A DNA stretch of 64,000 nucleotides, taken from contig CP072533.1 in NCBI GenBank assembly GCA_021730205.1, positions 959,380 through 1,023,379 on the forward strand, in the 5' to 3' direction. The position numbers and the translations under genes were made by a program. This stretch comes from Candidatus Ruthia sp. Cpac_8_S14 (lineage in GTDB: Bacteria; Pseudomonadota; Gammaproteobacteria; PS1; Pseudothioglobaceae). Positions 8,344 to 17,962 of this stretch are shown here, one piece after another. Numbering within the stretch: the first letter of the stretch is position 1; the number at the start of each line of letters is the position of its first letter. Below the pieces are notes generated by a model, which made no database searches, was not told where the DNA came from, and saw nothing but the letters and a program-made list of their open reading frames with translations.

Positions 8344-9257
8344 ATGAAGCAGCACCCCTTCAAAAAGACTACAGAGTTGGCAAATAATGGGCATGATATT
8401 CTTAAAATGAAAGAATGGCTAATACTGTAGTAACTTAATGAAAACTTTACTAGCAATATTATTAGGCTTAAGCCACACATAGTGTTTGACCAAACAACTG
8501 AAACAGTTCTCGAACAAATGCAATAATTTCTCAACCTACCCGCCACAGGCATACTTGATAATGCGACTTGGAAAGTCCTAGTTTCACCTATGAACTAAAG
8601 CATTTAACACTCAGGCTTTTTCCAATAGAACCTTGCGTGGAAAAATGAGATACTTTGCCACTAAACACTTGAAATATAGAGCATCTGGATTGGTAGAGGG
8701 GAGTATTGAGCCGTGGGTTAGAACTTATATGAATGACCATGATGGCGATTGGGCATACTGGTGTCAAGGATTTGTATGTACTATTTTGGATCAAGCTTTT
8801 AGCATTATTGGCGAATATTTTAGTGAGTACTATGCCAATGAAGTTATGCGCAAAAAATCACGCAAAAAAAAATTATTGGCTACTCAAAGATAAAGCATAT
8901 ACACCCTAAGAGGGCTACATTGTGCTGTACATATCCACTAAAGATGATCGTGCTCATCACACAGAAATTATTTACCAAGATCTTTTCAGAACCATGTATG
9001 GCGATACCCAAGAAAAAGTTGAACAAAATCTTACTGAAATTATTTAGGCACCAAAACTTGATAGACGTAAAATTAAAGGCACTAGTTATTGGGAATGGGA
9101 TTGTAAACGCAGAGATGAGCAGCAAATTTTTGCTTCACATGTTAATAAAATACCACAAATTATTATTGATACTTCTGAGAAATATGGCTTTATTTGGAGT
9201 GGAAAGTAGTATCACTATGATACGATGCACTTTGCATATAGGGCTGAATTATTATAA
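8344..9257 (+). pseudogene. Degraded phage-type peptidoglycan hydrolase
   Basis: Fragments in different frames line up as one multi-domain cell-wall lysin. A peptidoglycan-binding end (LPATGILDNATWKVLVSP) is readable near 8530-8596. An amidase/CHAP-like stretch with DWAYWCQGFVCTIL lies at 8633-8893, and a GYIVLYISTKDDRAHHTEI stretch begins at 8913. The end is an M15-peptidase-like GFIWSGK, stop, YHYDTMHF at about 9185-9230. In-frame TAG stops interrupt at 9045 and 9207, and the first part is frameshifted. It looks like a former prophage endolysin or a symbiosis-related lysin, now dead. The domain calls are by eye and moderately sure. Confidence 0.6.
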
Positions 9258-9262
9258 AACGT

Positions 9263-9739
9263 TTAAATATACTCAACATTTAATATTTCATAAACAACAT
9301 CACCTTTGGGTGCTTTCACTGTCACCTCATCACCCTCTTCATTACCCATTAATGCACTGGCAATTGGCGAATGACAAGAAATCTTACCTAGTGCAATATC
9401 AGCTTCATCTTCACCCACAATTTGATACGTAGTTTCACTATCATCTTCGATGTTAATTAGAGTAATAGTAGTACCAAAAACACAGCGACCATCTTGGTTA
9501 AGTTTGACAACATCAATCACTTGCATGCGCGAAAGTTTTGACTCAACTTCTTTAATTCGACTTTCAATAAAGCCTTGCTCTTCTTTAGCGGCGTTATATT
9601 CGGCGTTCTCTTTAAGATCGCCATGGGCACGTGCTGTGGCAATATCTTCAATAACACGTGGACGACTAACGTCTTTAAGTTTAAATAGCTCTGCTTCTAG
9701 TGCTTTTACACCAAAAACAGTCATCGGTATATTTTCCAT
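9263..9739 (-). CDS. greA: Transcription elongation factor GreA
   Basis: 158 residues, the usual GreA length. It rescues stalled RNA polymerase by stimulating transcript cleavage. The N-terminal coiled coil holds the conserved HGDLKENAEYNAAKEEQGF block, with the acidic tip residues that reach the active site, and the C-terminal FKBP-like domain ends in NVEYI. The start MENIPMT matches the GreA consensus start. The ATG shares one base with the carB stop (TAATG), so it is coupled to carB, as in several gammaproteobacteria. Confidence 0.97.
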   Translation of the reverse strand: MENIPMTVFGVKALEAELFKLKDVSRPRVIEDIATARAHGDLKENAEYNAAKEEQGFIESRIKEVESKLSRMQVIDVVKLNQDGRCVFGTTITLINIEDDSETTYQIVGEDEADIALGKISCHSPIASALMGNEEGDEVTVKAPKGDVVYEILNVEYI

Positions 9740-12700
9740 TATGAGTGTAATGATTGAAGTTTAGTTATGGTAAGTTTATTATTGGCTTTCAAACCATTCA
9801 GCATAGCAAATGCAGCTGCTACTGTGGTGGTAAATGGCACCTTATGTACTAATGCTTGACAACGAATCGCTGCAGCATCAGTCACACCTTGAATATCTTC
9901 AGTTGAGTTAATAATCAAATCGATATCATCATTTTTAATCATATCGACAACATGTGGTGAGCCTTCTGATACCTTGTTAACCACTTCGCATTCAAGCCCA
10001 GCTTCATTTAGCATGTCTCTATTACTGCGTGTTGAAACCAAGCTAAAGCCCTGTGCTGATAATTTTTTACCCAAATCAATCAGCTCGTTACGATCAAGCC
10101 TGCGCAAACTAACAAATGCCTTGCCATTTTCTGGTGCACGACTGCCTGCTGCTAATTGGGCTTTATCAAAGGCTGAGGCAAAATCTTTACCAATACCCAT
10201 CACTTCGCCTGTTGAACGCATTTCAGGACCCAAAATTGGATCCACACCTAAAAATTTATTAAATGGAAACACAGCTTCTTTAACGCTAAAATGCTTAGGA
10301 ACAATCTCTTTGGTAAAGTTTTGTGCTTTGAGTGACACGCCTGACATCACACGTGCGGCAATATTAGCAAGTGGCACGCCAATTGCCTTAGAAACAAAAG
10401 GAACTGTGCGTGAAGCACGTGGGTTAACTTCAATAACATAAACCTCACCATCTTGATAAGCCAATTGGGTATTCATTAAACCAATCACGTTTAATTTTTT
10501 AGCCATGGCAATAACCTGAGCACGCATTTCATCTAATACATTACTGGCTAGCGAATAAGGCGGTAATGAACAAGCAGAATCGCCTGAATGGATACCTGCT
10601 TGCTCAATATGTTGCATAATACCACCAATCACCACATCTTCACCATCGCAAATTATATCAATATCAACTTCAATAGCATGGTCTAAAAATGAATCCAACA
10701 AAACAGGGGAATCATTTGATACTTGAACTGCTGTGTGCATGTAATGCTCAAGGCTGTCTTTGTCATAAACAATCTCCATCGCTCGACCACCAAGCACATA
10801 AGAAGGTCTAACTACTAATGGAAAACCAATTGCATCTGCAATATCTTGTGCTTGTTCTAATGAACGTGCTGTACCATTTAGCGGCTGCTTAAGCCCTAAT
10901 TCTTGCAACATTTTAGAAAAACGCTCTCTATCTTCAGCCAAATCAATAGCATCTGGAGTTGTGCCAATAATATTTGCACCACTTTTTTCCAATGCTTCAG
11001 CTAGTTTAAGTGGTGTTTGACCACCATAATGCACAATAATGCCATCTGGATTTTCAACATCAATAATCGCTAAAACATCTTCTAAAGTTAATGGCTCAAA
11101 ATACAAACGATCTGAAATATCATAATCGGTTGAAACCGTTTCAGGATTACAATTTACCATAATTGTCTCAAACCCATCTTCTCGTAAAGCAAGTGATGCA
11201 TGCACACAACAATAATCAAACTCAATACCTTGCCCAATACGATTGGGCCCGCCACCCAAAATCATAATTTTTTTCCTATCAGTTGGGTTAGCTTCACACT
11301 CAAGCTGATAAGTTGAATATAAATAAGCAGTCTGGGTATCAAATTCTACCGCACAACTGTCCACTCGCTTAAACACAGGTTTAATGTTAAGTGCACGGCG
11401 ACGCTCACGCACTGAGGATTCACTAGAGCAGAACAATTGCGCCAAACGTGCGTCAGAAAAGCCTTTACGCTTCAGAGCAAACATTTTATCAGCGTCAACA
11501 TCGGTTACACTCGTGCCGTTAATTTGTAACTCGATTGAAACAATGTCTTGTATTTGCGCTAAAAACCAAGGATCAACTCTAGACAAATCAAACACTTCTT
11601 CAACACTCATACCTAATCTAAAGGCATCAGCCAAATAGAAAATACGCTCGCCTCGAGCTGAAATACACTCAGAACGTATTTTATTGCGTGCATCATAAGC
11701 GTTCAAATCAACAACAGGATCTAATCCGGCCTTATCGGCCTCCAGCCCTCTTAATGCTTTTTGTAAAGATTCTTGAAAGGTTGAGCCAATAGCCATTACT
11801 TCACCCACAGATTTCATTTGCGTAGTTAAACAATCATCCGCTTTGGGAAATTTTTCAAAAGCAAATCTTGGAATTTTAGTTACTACGTAATCAATACTTG
11901 GCTCAAAAGAAGCGGGTGTTTTACCACCTGTAATTTCATTGTCAAGTTCGTTTAAAGTGTAACCTACAGCTAATTTTGCAGCCACTCTGGCAATAGGAAA
12001 GCCTGTTGCTTTTGATGCCAATGCTGATGAGCGAGATACACGTGGGTTCATCTCAATAATAGTTAAACGACCATCTTCTGGATTAAGCGCAAATTGCACG
12101 TTTGAACCACCTGTATCAACCCCAATTTCACGAAGCACTGCTAATGAAGCATTACGCATCATTTGGTATTCTTTATCAGTTAGCGTTTGTGCAGGTGCAA
12201 CAGTAATTGAATCACCCGTATGAATACCGATAGGATCAAGATTTTCAATAGAACAAATAATAATACAATTATCCTTGCTATCACGCACCACTTCCATCTC
12301 AAACTCTTTCCAGCCAAGAATAGACTCTTCAATTAAAAGCTCATTAGTCGGCGAAAGATCTAAACCTCGTTCGCAAATTTCAACAAATTCCTCTTTGTTA
12401 TAAGCAATACCACCACCACTACCACCCATGGTAAATGAAGGGCGAATAACGGTTGGAAAACCTACTGTTTCTTGTACAGTATGTGCTTGCTCCATATTAT
12501 GGGCCACGGCGGCTTTCGGCATATCAAGGCCAATTCTTAACATCGCCTCACGAAATAGATTACGATCCTCGGCTTTATCAATAGCTTCTTTCTTAGCACC
12601 AATCATTTCTACGTCGTGCTTCTCAAGCACACTATGACGCTCTAAATCAAGTGCACAATTAAGTGCAGTTTGCCCACCCATGGTCGGCAACAAAGCATCG

Positions 12701-12948
12701 GGTTTTTCTTTTTCAATAATTTTTTCAACCGTACGCCACTCAATTGGTTCAATATAAGTTGCGTCTGCCATTTTCGGGTCGGTCATAATGGTAGCTGGGT
12801 TGGAATTAACCAAAATAACACGATACCCTTCTTCACGCAATGCCGTACAAGCTTGAGCACCAGAATAATCAAACTCGCAAGCTTGACCAATAACAATAGG
12901 CCCAGCGCCGATAATTAAAATACTTTTAAGATCTTGTCTTTTTGGCAT
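9739..12948 (-). CDS. carB: Carbamoyl-phosphate synthase large subunit
   Basis: 1069 residues, close to the 1073 of E. coli. CarB makes carbamoyl phosphate for pyrimidines and arginine, using ammonia from CarA. Two homologous ATP-grasp halves are readable. The first opens with [20 protein letters not shown]. The second opens near residue 553 with [22 protein letters not shown]-terminal allosteric MGS-like domain contains DLIINSTED. No internal break was found. The gene lies between mlaA and greA. carA and carB are split only by mlaA. Confidence 0.98.
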   Translation of the reverse strand: MPKRQDLKSILIIGAGPIVIGQACEFDYSGAQACTALREEGYRVILVNSNPATIMTDPKMADATYIEPIEWRTVEKIIEKEKPDALLPTMGGQTALNCALDLERHSVLEKHDVEMIGAKKEAIDKAEDRNLFREAMLRIGLDMPKAAVAHNMEQAHTVQETVGFPTVIRPSFTMGGSGGGIAYNKEEFVEICERGLDLSPTNELLIEESILGWKEFEMEVVRDSKDNCIIICSIENLDPIGIHTGDSITVAPAQTLTDKEYQMMRNASLAVLREIGVDTGGSNVQFALNPEDGRLTIIEMNPRVSRSSALASKATGFPIARVAAKLAVGYTLNELDNEITGGKTPASFEPSIDYVVTKIPRFAFEKFPKADDCLTTQMKSVGEVMAIGSTFQESLQKALRGLEADKAGLDPVVDLNAYDARNKIRSECISARGERIFYLADAFRLGMSVEEVFDLSRVDPWFLAQIQDIVSIELQINGTSVTDVDADKMFALKRKGFSDARLAQLFCSSESSVRERRRALNIKPVFKRVDSCAVEFDTQTAYLYSTYQLECEANPTDRKKIMILGGGPNRIGQGIEFDYCCVHASLALREDGFETIMVNCNPETVSTDYDISDRLYFEPLTLEDVLAIIDVENPDGIIVHYGGQTPLKLAEALEKSGANIIGTTPDAIDLAEDRERFSKMLQELGLKQPLNGTARSLEQAQDIADAIGFPLVVRPSYVLGGRAMEIVYDKDSLEHYMHTAVQVSNDSPVLLDSFLDHAIEVDIDIICDGEDVVIGGIMQHIEQAGIHSGDSACSLPPYSLASNVLDEMRAQVIAMAKKLNVIGLMNTQLAYQDGEVYVIEVNPRASRTVPFVSKAIGVPLANIAARVMSGVSLKAQNFTKEIVPKHFSVKEAVFPFNKFLGVDPILGPEMRSTGEVMGIGKDFASAFDKAQLAAGSRAPENGKAFVSLRRLDRNELIDLGKKLSAQGFSLVSTRSNRDMLNEAGLECEVVNKVSEGSPHVVDMIKNDDIDLIINSTEDIQGVTDAAAIRCQALVHKVPFTTTVAAAFAMLNGLKANNKLTITKLQSLHS

Positions 12949-12970
12949 TAGTGTTGTGCTCTAAATTAGG

Positions 12971-13657
12971 TCAGAAGTCATCATTTTCAATAGGCGGATT
13001 GCCATCAAAGATATCAAATTGTCTCTTTTGTAGGTAAGAAGAACGTGTTGCAATATAAACATCGTCTGAATTTTTAAGTAAATCCGTTGCTGGTAATAGT
13101 TTAACTCTAGTATCAACGGCTCTGACGAGTAATAAAGCCGTTTCCTCAGTGATATTTAACACCTTGCTTACATCAACATTTTCAGTAATATCAACATAAG
13201 TACCCGTTAAATCACGCATGGTTGATAAACCTAAAACTGGCAAAATCACGTAAGGACCGTTTGGCACGCCCCACACTGCCATCGTTTGACCAAAATCTTC
13301 ATCAGTTTTTTCTAGCCCAATATCACCGGCAACATCAAACAATCCAACCAATCCTATGGTGCTATTCACTAAAATTCTGCCAAACGTGCTCATACTGTCA
13401 AATAATTTAAACTGTAAAATTTCATTACCCAGTGTGGAAATATCGTCTAAATTAGAAGAAAAATCACTAACTCGATTTTGCGCCATTTTAGGTACAGATT
13501 CTTTATAAGCCCTAGCTGCAGGCTCAAAGAAATTTTCATCTAAGGTTTGATTAAACTCAAAAACTGCTCTATTTAATACCTCAAATGAATCAATATCTTC
13601 AGCCATAGTAGTTATACCGAATACCAATAACACAAAACTCATTAATAAATTTTTCAT
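12971..13657 (-). CDS. mlaA: MlaA-type phospholipid-transport protein without lipobox
   Basis: 228 residues of the MlaA/VacJ family, which removes misplaced phospholipids from the outer leaflet of the outer membrane. A cleavable signal (residues 1-19, ending TTMA) is followed by the family block [16 protein letters not shown], then the [13 protein letters not shown] and [15 protein letters not shown] motifs. The usual lipobox cysteine is absent from the signal region, so it would be an unlipidated periplasmic or outer-membrane protein. It overlaps the carA stop by four bases (ATGA) and sits between carA and carB. Confidence 0.88.
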   Translation of the reverse strand: MKNLLMSFVLLVFGITTMAEDIDSFEVLNRAVFEFNQTLDENFFEPAARAYKESVPKMAQNRVSDFSSNLDDISTLGNEILQFKLFDSMSTFGRILVNSTIGLVGLFDVAGDIGLEKTDEDFGQTMAVWGVPNGPYVILPVLGLSTMRDLTGTYVDITENVDVSKVLNITEETALLLVRAVDTRVKLLPATDLLKNSDDVYIATRSSYLQKRQFDIFDGNPPIENDDF

Positions 13658-14775
13658 TCGTTCATCTCCTGAATAAATATATCAAACAAACCACTCATAT
13701 CGTGCGGCCCTGGTGAGGCTTCAGGGTGCCCTTGAAAGCCAAATGCTTTTTTATTAACAACACTAATGCCTTGGATGGAATTGTCAAACAACGAGCGATG
13801 TGTCACTTTTAAATCGTTTGGCATATTTTCCTCTGACACTGAAAATCCATGATTTTGAGAAGTAATCATCACTTGCTTAGTGTGTAAATTTTGCACAGGA
13901 TGGTTAGCACCATGATGGCCAAATTTCATCTTTTGCGTTGTTGCGCCAACTGCCAAAGATAACAATTGATGACCTAAACAAATACCAAACAACGGCATAT
14001 CTTTTTCTAACAAGATTTGAATGTTTTTAATAGCATAATCGCACGGCTCAGGATCACCCGGTCCATTGGATAAAAATACACCGTCAGGGTTCATTGCTAA
14101 TATTGTTTCTACTGGTGCTTGTGCATTAACAATAGTTAGATCACAACCCCTGTTTACCAACATCCTTAAAATATTTTTCTTAACACCATAATCATAAACT
14201 ACAACTTTAAATTTAGCATCTAATTTGTTAAATTTAGTCTCTTCTAACGAATAAGAACCTTGATTAAATTTATACGACTGAGCAGTTGAAACCACTTTTG
14301 CTAAATCCATATTTTTAAGACCAGAAAATGATTGAGCCTTGGCAATAGCTGCCTCTTGGTCAATCTCATCACCTGCAATAATACACCCTTTAAGTGCACC
14401 CTGTGTTCGTAGGTGGCGTGTTAATGCGCGGGTATCAATATCGCTAATAGCAACAATATGATTTATTTTTAAATACTCACCTAGAGGCCTATCTGAACGC
14501 CAATTACTTACCATCAAAGACAGGTCACGAATAATTAAACCTGCTGCATGAACCTTGTCTGATTCTTCGTCAACTGAGTTGGTGCCTGTATTGCCAATAT
14601 GTGGATAAGTCAGTGCAACGATTTGTTGTGCATACGACGGGTCGGTTAAAATTTCTTGATAACCCGTCATTGAGGTGTTAAACACAACTTCGCCTAAAGT
14701 TTCACCATTAGCGCCAATAGATTTTCCATGAAGAACCTTTCCATCTTCTAATGCTAATAAGGCAACTTGTGACAC
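13654..14775 (-). CDS. carA: Carbamoyl-phosphate synthase small subunit
   Basis: About 373 residues. CarA hydrolyses glutamine and sends ammonia to CarB. The GTG at 14775 was chosen. A GGGAG ribosome site lies six bases upstream, and the protein then begins like other CarA proteins ([11 protein letters not shown]). The longer ATG frame opening at 14814 would add 13 residues with no counterpart. The class I amidotransferase triad is visible, with nucleophile Cys266 in [11 protein letters not shown] and the histidine in [10 protein letters not shown]. The stop overlaps the mlaA start. Confidence 0.95.
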   Translation of the reverse strand: MSQVALLALEDGKVLHGKSIGANGETLGEVVFNTSMTGYQEILTDPSYAQQIVALTYPHIGNTGTNSVDEESDKVHAAGLIIRDLSLMVSNWRSDRPLGEYLKINHIVAISDIDTRALTRHLRTQGALKGCIIAGDEIDQEAAIAKAQSFSGLKNMDLAKVVSTAQSYKFNQGSYSLEETKFNKLDAKFKVVVYDYGVKKNILRMLVNRGCDLTIVNAQAPVETILAMNPDGVFLSNGPGDPEPCDYAIKNIQILLEKDMPLFGICLGHQLLSLAVGATTQKMKFGHHGANHPVQNLHTKQVMITSQNHGFSVSEENMPNDLKVTHRSLFDNSIQGISVVNKKAFGFQGHPEASPGPHDMSGLFDIFIQEMNE

Positions 14776-14894
14776 CAAATACTCCCGAATGAAAAACTTC
14801 GAAGATTTTACCATATCATCGCACTACTCTGACATCCAAATGCATAAATCAAAGTGATATAATAAATGCTTCTAAAAATCAAACAAAAGGTGTT

Positions 14895-15164
14895 ATGAAG
14901 ATAACCGTTAACAATATCAAATGTGGTGGTTGTGCAGGCATTATTACTAAAAAATTAACAACAACTTTTGATGCCGAAAATATTGATATCAATATTGAAC
15001 AAGGCATTATAAATCTTGACGTAGACGATGCTAAAAAAGCCGAAGTTGTCAAAGCTCTACTAAATCTTGGCTATCCTGAAATCGATTCAGTCCATGGCTT
15101 TAATTCTGCCAAAGCCAAAGCAAAATCCTTTGTTTCTTGTGCTATTGGCAAAATTGACACATGA
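14895..15164 (+). CDS. Small heavy-metal-associated domain protein
   Basis: 89 residues with a single ferredoxin-like HMA fold. The metal-binding motif is CGGC at Cys10-Cys13, close to the CxxC of copper chaperones. A second part (residues 70-89) is lysine/alanine-rich and holds another cysteine. It probably binds copper or a related soft metal, but no metal transporter is adjacent. Its stop overlaps the thiS start by four bases (ATGA), so the two are co-translated. The coupling to thiS is unusual and its meaning is unknown. Confidence 0.75.
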   Translation: MKITVNNIKCGGCAGIITKKLTTTFDAENIDINIEQGIINLDVDDAKKAEVVKALLNLGYPEIDSVHGFNSAKAKAKSFVSCAIGKIDT

Positions 15165-15361
15165 CACTCATCCTAAATGGTGAGTTGCTAAAATTAGCTG
15201 ATAATTTAAACGCACATGATTTGATTGTTCAACTGGGTTATGAAAATCAACGCATTGCGCTAGAAGTCAACGAGGCCATTATTTCCAAATCCAAACATGC
15301 TGAATTTACCCTAAACGAAGGTGATATTTGTGAGATTATTAAAGCAGTGGGTGGTGGGTAA
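15161..15361 (+). CDS. thiS: Sulfur carrier protein ThiS
   Basis: 66 residues with the ubiquitin-like fold length and the required C-terminal Gly-Gly (AVGGG), which is adenylated by ThiF and thiocarboxylated to donate sulfur to the thiazole of thiamine. The usual partner thiG does not follow. Downstream is a 2.6 kb field of broken toxin-antitoxin genes. The last 25 bases of thiS are echoed twice in that field. Other ubiquitin-like sulfur carriers (MoaD-type) are possible but the short length and AVGGG end favour ThiS. Confidence 0.85.
   Translation: MTLILNGELLKLADNLNAHDLIVQLGYENQRIALEVNEAIISKSKHAEFTLNEGDICEIIKAVGGG
15337..15361 (+). repeat. thiS-end direct repeat, copy 1 (inside thiS)
   Basis: The last 25 bases of thiS, reading TATTAAAGCAGTGGGTGGTG and then GGTAA. 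Copies 2 and 3 lie in the same orientation at 15887 and 16595. Such a gene-end copy is what integration into the 3' end of a gene can leave behind, but this is inference. Confidence 0.6.
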
Positions 15362-15377
15362 ATACCGTGAATTTCGC

Positions 15378-15780
15378 CTAAGTCCGACTTAAATGTGCTT
15401 TTAACTCATACATATCAATATCATCATTTAATAGCTTATCAGTCAAGCTTGACAACAACCCGCTACGAGTGGTTTTTAACCTTTTGGCATAGATGTCCAA
15501 GTTGTTAATTCTAACTTTGGTTATCGAAATATTGATTCTTCTAGTTTTATTTAAACCTTCAGGTTTTGGAATAATATTTTTATTTTTGAGTGCAACATCA
15601 AGATAGTATTTAAAAGGACTTTTTCACATCTGTAATTGCCTCACCTTTGCTGCTGCCATCACCCATAACACCGTTAATATCTTTATAATAAGAAAAATAT
15701 CCGCCACCATTTTGCTCATTTAAATTTGTGATAATAATGTCATAATCGATTGCTAAGTAATAGTCTTTATCTTTAATCAT
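15378..15780 (-). pseudogene. hicB: HicB-family antitoxin, frameshifted
   Basis: The translated frame starts MIKDKDYYLAIDYDI and carries the HicB signature GGGYFSYYKDINGVMGDG then SSKGEA, followed by KSPFKYYLDVALKNKNIIP and a DNA-binding tail rich in LNKTRRINISI. One extra A in a poly-A tract near 15624 breaks the frame. The span of 403 bases is one over a multiple of three, and removing that A restores the whole protein of about 133 residues. Its ATG overlaps the stop of the upstream HicA-like frame as ATGA, the classic hicAB layout. Confidence 0.7.
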
Positions 15781-15983
15781 TTTTCACTCTCCAATATTGC
15801 CAATACTTTTTTCACATAAATAATTTTAATTGGGCGTTTGAACGGAATAGTGATTAATAATTTATAACTACTATTAAGATTGTAACTATTAAAGCAGTGA
15901 GTGGCGATTAAACCCTTACCACTTACGTCCAAATATGCACTTTCTCTATATAGGAGTGAAAAAAATAAGAAAAAAGGTAGCAC
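15777..15983 (-). pseudogene. hicA: HicA-like toxin remnant
   Basis: The C-terminal 30 residues read KLLITIPFKRPIKIIYVKKV and then LAIL, matching the end of HicA mRNA interferases (strand plus final helix). The expected N-terminal double-stranded-RNA-binding part with the GSHH-type catalytic histidine is not recognisable, although HC at the middle may be its trace. The gene precedes hicB with a four-base overlap. Probably inactive. Confidence 0.5.
15887..15911 (+). repeat. thiS-end direct repeat, copy 2
   Basis: TATTAAAGCAGTGAGTGGCG followed by ATTAA. It matches the 3' end of thiS at 19 of the first 20-22 positions and would encode IKAVSGD plus a stop. It lies just upstream of the HicAB remnant, 550 bases after copy 1. 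Confidence 0.55.
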
Positions 15984-15991
15984 CCTAATCC

Positions 15992-16276
15992 TTAGCTATT
16001 AACCCAATCTTCCCTTTGGGATCTAACTCTAATTATCAATATATTATTCCTGGCATCAACAAGATAAATAATTAAATGCGATTGAAATGAATAAATTCTA
16101 ACAAGTGGGTTGATTTCAAATCTTTTCTGAGCCAGCTTTGGTTTCTATTCAATACATCAGATAATAATGCATAATATTATTGCGCTTGTTTAACACCAAA
16201 CTCTCTAACACCCTCAATGAAAATTGTAATAATATCATTTTCGGCTTTGGAAGAAAGTGCATAATTCACAACTATC
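15992..16276 (-). pseudogene. parE: ParE-family toxin remnant
   Basis: Read across frames the minus strand gives ALSSKAENDIITIFIEGVRE, then KQAQ, stop, YYALLSDV, and at the end LVDARNNILIIRVRSQREDW. This is the RelE/ParE fold order with its C-terminal IIRVRSQRED strand intact. A TAA stop replaces the residue after KQAQ, and one or two frameshifts follow. It lies directly downstream of a ParD remnant, as in parDE operons. Confidence 0.6.
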
Positions 16277-16506
16277 TTAAAGTGCCTTGAGTTCGGCTTG
16301 TGACAATTCTTGCATAGTTCGAGAACTGATTCCACTTTCAAGGCCTTCAGTTACCATGGCTTGCATTTATTGAATTTTAGCATTAGTGTCTTGGTCTTTT
16401 CTAATCAAGTCGCGAATATAGTCACTGATATTGGCATATTTGCCAGAGTTTTGTGCTTGAGAAATTCCACCCAACTTTTCATTTCAAGAGGTAACGATAC
16501 ATTCAT
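16277..16506 (-). pseudogene. parD: ParD-family antitoxin remnant
   Basis: Starts MNVSLPLEMKSWV, then after a frameshift reads GKYANISDYIRDLIRKDQD, the ribbon-helix-helix ParD signature, and ends SGISSRTMQELSQAELKAL. An internal TAA (after AKIQ) and at least one frameshift in 230 bases (not a multiple of three) show it is dead. The ParE remnant follows immediately. Confidence 0.6.
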
Positions 16507-16594
16507 TGTTGTCGTAACAACCTCTTTTTTTTTTAATATTAGCATATATTGCCAAAAAAAGATATTTTACAAACAAAGGTGGTATAATTAAGGC

Positions 16595-16619
16595 TATTAA
16601 AGCAATGAGTGGCGGATAA
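16595..16619 (+). repeat. thiS-end direct repeat, copy 3
   Basis: TATTAAAGCAATGAGTGGCG followed by GATAA. It would encode IKAMSGG plus a stop, closely like the ThiS C-terminus. It lies just upstream of the ParDE remnant, 708 bases after copy 2. Copies 2 and 3 resemble each other more than either resembles copy 1. Confidence 0.55.
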
Positions 16620-16662
16620 TCTTTTTATCCTAGCTATTTTGATATCAGAAAAAGTAAATCAA

Positions 16663-16830
16663 TCACTCAGAGTGTTTGATCTCGTCGCTTAATTTGCTGT
16701 CTATTCCTGCTCTAAAATCTTCCATAATTGATTGCCTAGTAATTTCTCCCACATTTTTTAAAATAACAGTTACTCTATGTGTGAAAAATAACGACAATAA
16801 ACTTAAACTACTAAAAAATAACGCTATCAC
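16663..16830 (-). other. Unrecognised relic frame (hydrophobic N-part, basic C-part)
   Basis: An uninterrupted but startless minus-strand frame reads a hydrophobic stretch (VIALFFSSLSLLSLFF) and then KNVGEITRQSIMEDFRAG and KLSDEIKHSE before a TGA. No family was recognised. Given its position between the ParDE and MazEF-like remnants it may be the tail of another small accessory gene. Confidence 0.25.
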
Positions 16831-17290
16831 AAATTATCATCAACACTTTGGCCTGCCATTGGTATACTTGGCTGAGAAAGTGGCGTAACCCTAGTTACAC
16901 TTTTTGTGCTTTGAATACTCATATTATGAGTAAGTACAATGTCTTCAAAACGGTAGGGTTCTAATAGATGCGGCAGGGTTTGCTGTGATGAGTAAGTACT
17001 AAGATCAAAGGTGTTGTCAAAGGCAAAGCTCAAACCTGGTTCAATTTTATTAGTGTCTTGAGGAGTATTACGCTGATAATTTGCAAACCAATGTTTGTGT
17101 TTAATGCCTAAAGTGTTAATGTTATTACCACGCTCAAGCTAGTTTAATGCGCTTAGTTTTGTATTAACGCTTGGGTAATAATCTAGAGCAATAGCGTAAA
17201 ATTTTTCATTGTCTCTAAATTCATAAGAACCTTTACCTGCCTTAATGCTAGTATCAATCGTGCCGATATCCGTTTTTATTCTTTTGGCAA
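16827..17290 (-). pseudogene. Unidentified protein remnant, possibly beta-barrel
   Basis: Two open stretches in the same frame are split by a TAG near 17138. The first reads KTDIGTIDTSIKAGKGSYEF and YAIALDYYPSVNTKLSALN. The second starts LERGNNINTLGIKHKHWFAN and continues to 16827. Alternating polar and hydrophobic residues (YAIALDYY) suggest outer-membrane strands, but no family could be named. The C-terminal part is rich in Ser, Thr and Pro and does not end in the usual aromatic residue. Confidence 0.35.
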
Positions 17291-17292
17291 GT

Positions 17293-17617
17293 TCAATAAT
17301 CAAGTCTGGTTATTTCATTTTTACCAAGCCTAGTTAGCATATTTAAGGTGAGTTTGTTGGTATCAATTGCACGAATATAACCACAAATGACATCTGAATC
17401 ATATTCTAATTAATCTTGTTGTTTAACCCTAAAACGAAAAAAAGTATCATTCTCTAGATGTGTTGTTAATGGCAAAACACTAACAGCTGGATGCTTGATA
17501 TTGTTTAATTCGTTAGATTGAATCACTAAGACTGGGCGAATTTTGCCAATTTCAGCACTTTTACTAGGGATTGGGATTAGTTAGATAAATCTCGCCTCTT
17601 GCAAAAATCTTATTCAT
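17293..17617 (-). pseudogene. mazF: MazF/PemK-family toxin, broken
   Basis: Reads MNKIFARGEIYLTNPNP, then after a one-base shift SKSAEIGKIRPVLVIQSNEL, VSVLPLTTHLEN and further on SDVICGYIRAIDTNKLT. This is the complete MazF order, including the GxIRPVLVIQ strand. The span is 325 bases, one over a multiple of three, and a TAA interrupts after VKQQD. The ATG overlaps the stop of the upstream antitoxin remnant by eight bases, a typical antitoxin-toxin coupling. Confidence 0.7.
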
Positions 17618-17917
17618 TTTTCTTGATTTCCAGTATTGCTTTTTCAATCACCTCATCACTAACCTAGCCTTTAAGTGGCTCTTCTTCCAATCCATCCATT
17701 AACGTGCTATCAGAATCACGCCTCAACCCGATGTCTAAACCTCTAGTTTTAAAAGAGGAATCTTGCATTTGTTTAATGATTTTTTCTTTCAAGTTTTTTT
17801 ATGATAATCCGTAATTGCTTGACGAATCAGTGCACTTTTGGATAGGTGTACCTCTAATGTCATTTTATTGGCTTGATTATAAAAATCGTCTTGGATTTTT
17901 AGGGTGATTGTTTTTAT
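17610..17917 (-). pseudogene. Ribbon-helix-helix antitoxin remnant (partner of mazF)
   Basis: Reads KTITLKIQDDFYNQ, then LSKSALIRQAITDYHKK, an RHH DNA-binding domain. After a two-base shift it continues LKEKIIKQMQDSSF, and a C-terminal toxin-binding tail ends VIEKAILEIKKNE. The likely start codon has decayed to ATA at 17917, and a TAG interrupts after PLKG. Together with the following MazF frame it forms a dead toxin-antitoxin pair. Confidence 0.6.
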
Positions 17918-17962
17918 AATACTTCTAGTAATTAAAAAAACAATACTATTAAATACTTTTTA

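Noticed and set aside
8588-9125. Minus-strand ORFs over the lysin relic
   Set aside because: They are antisense to recognisable hydrolase motifs and have no homology that could be named.
15362-17962. CRISPR array or classical integron
   Set aside because: Only three short repeats at unequal spacing (550 and 708 bases) are present, there are no spacers of constant size, no cas gene, no attC hairpins and no integrase.
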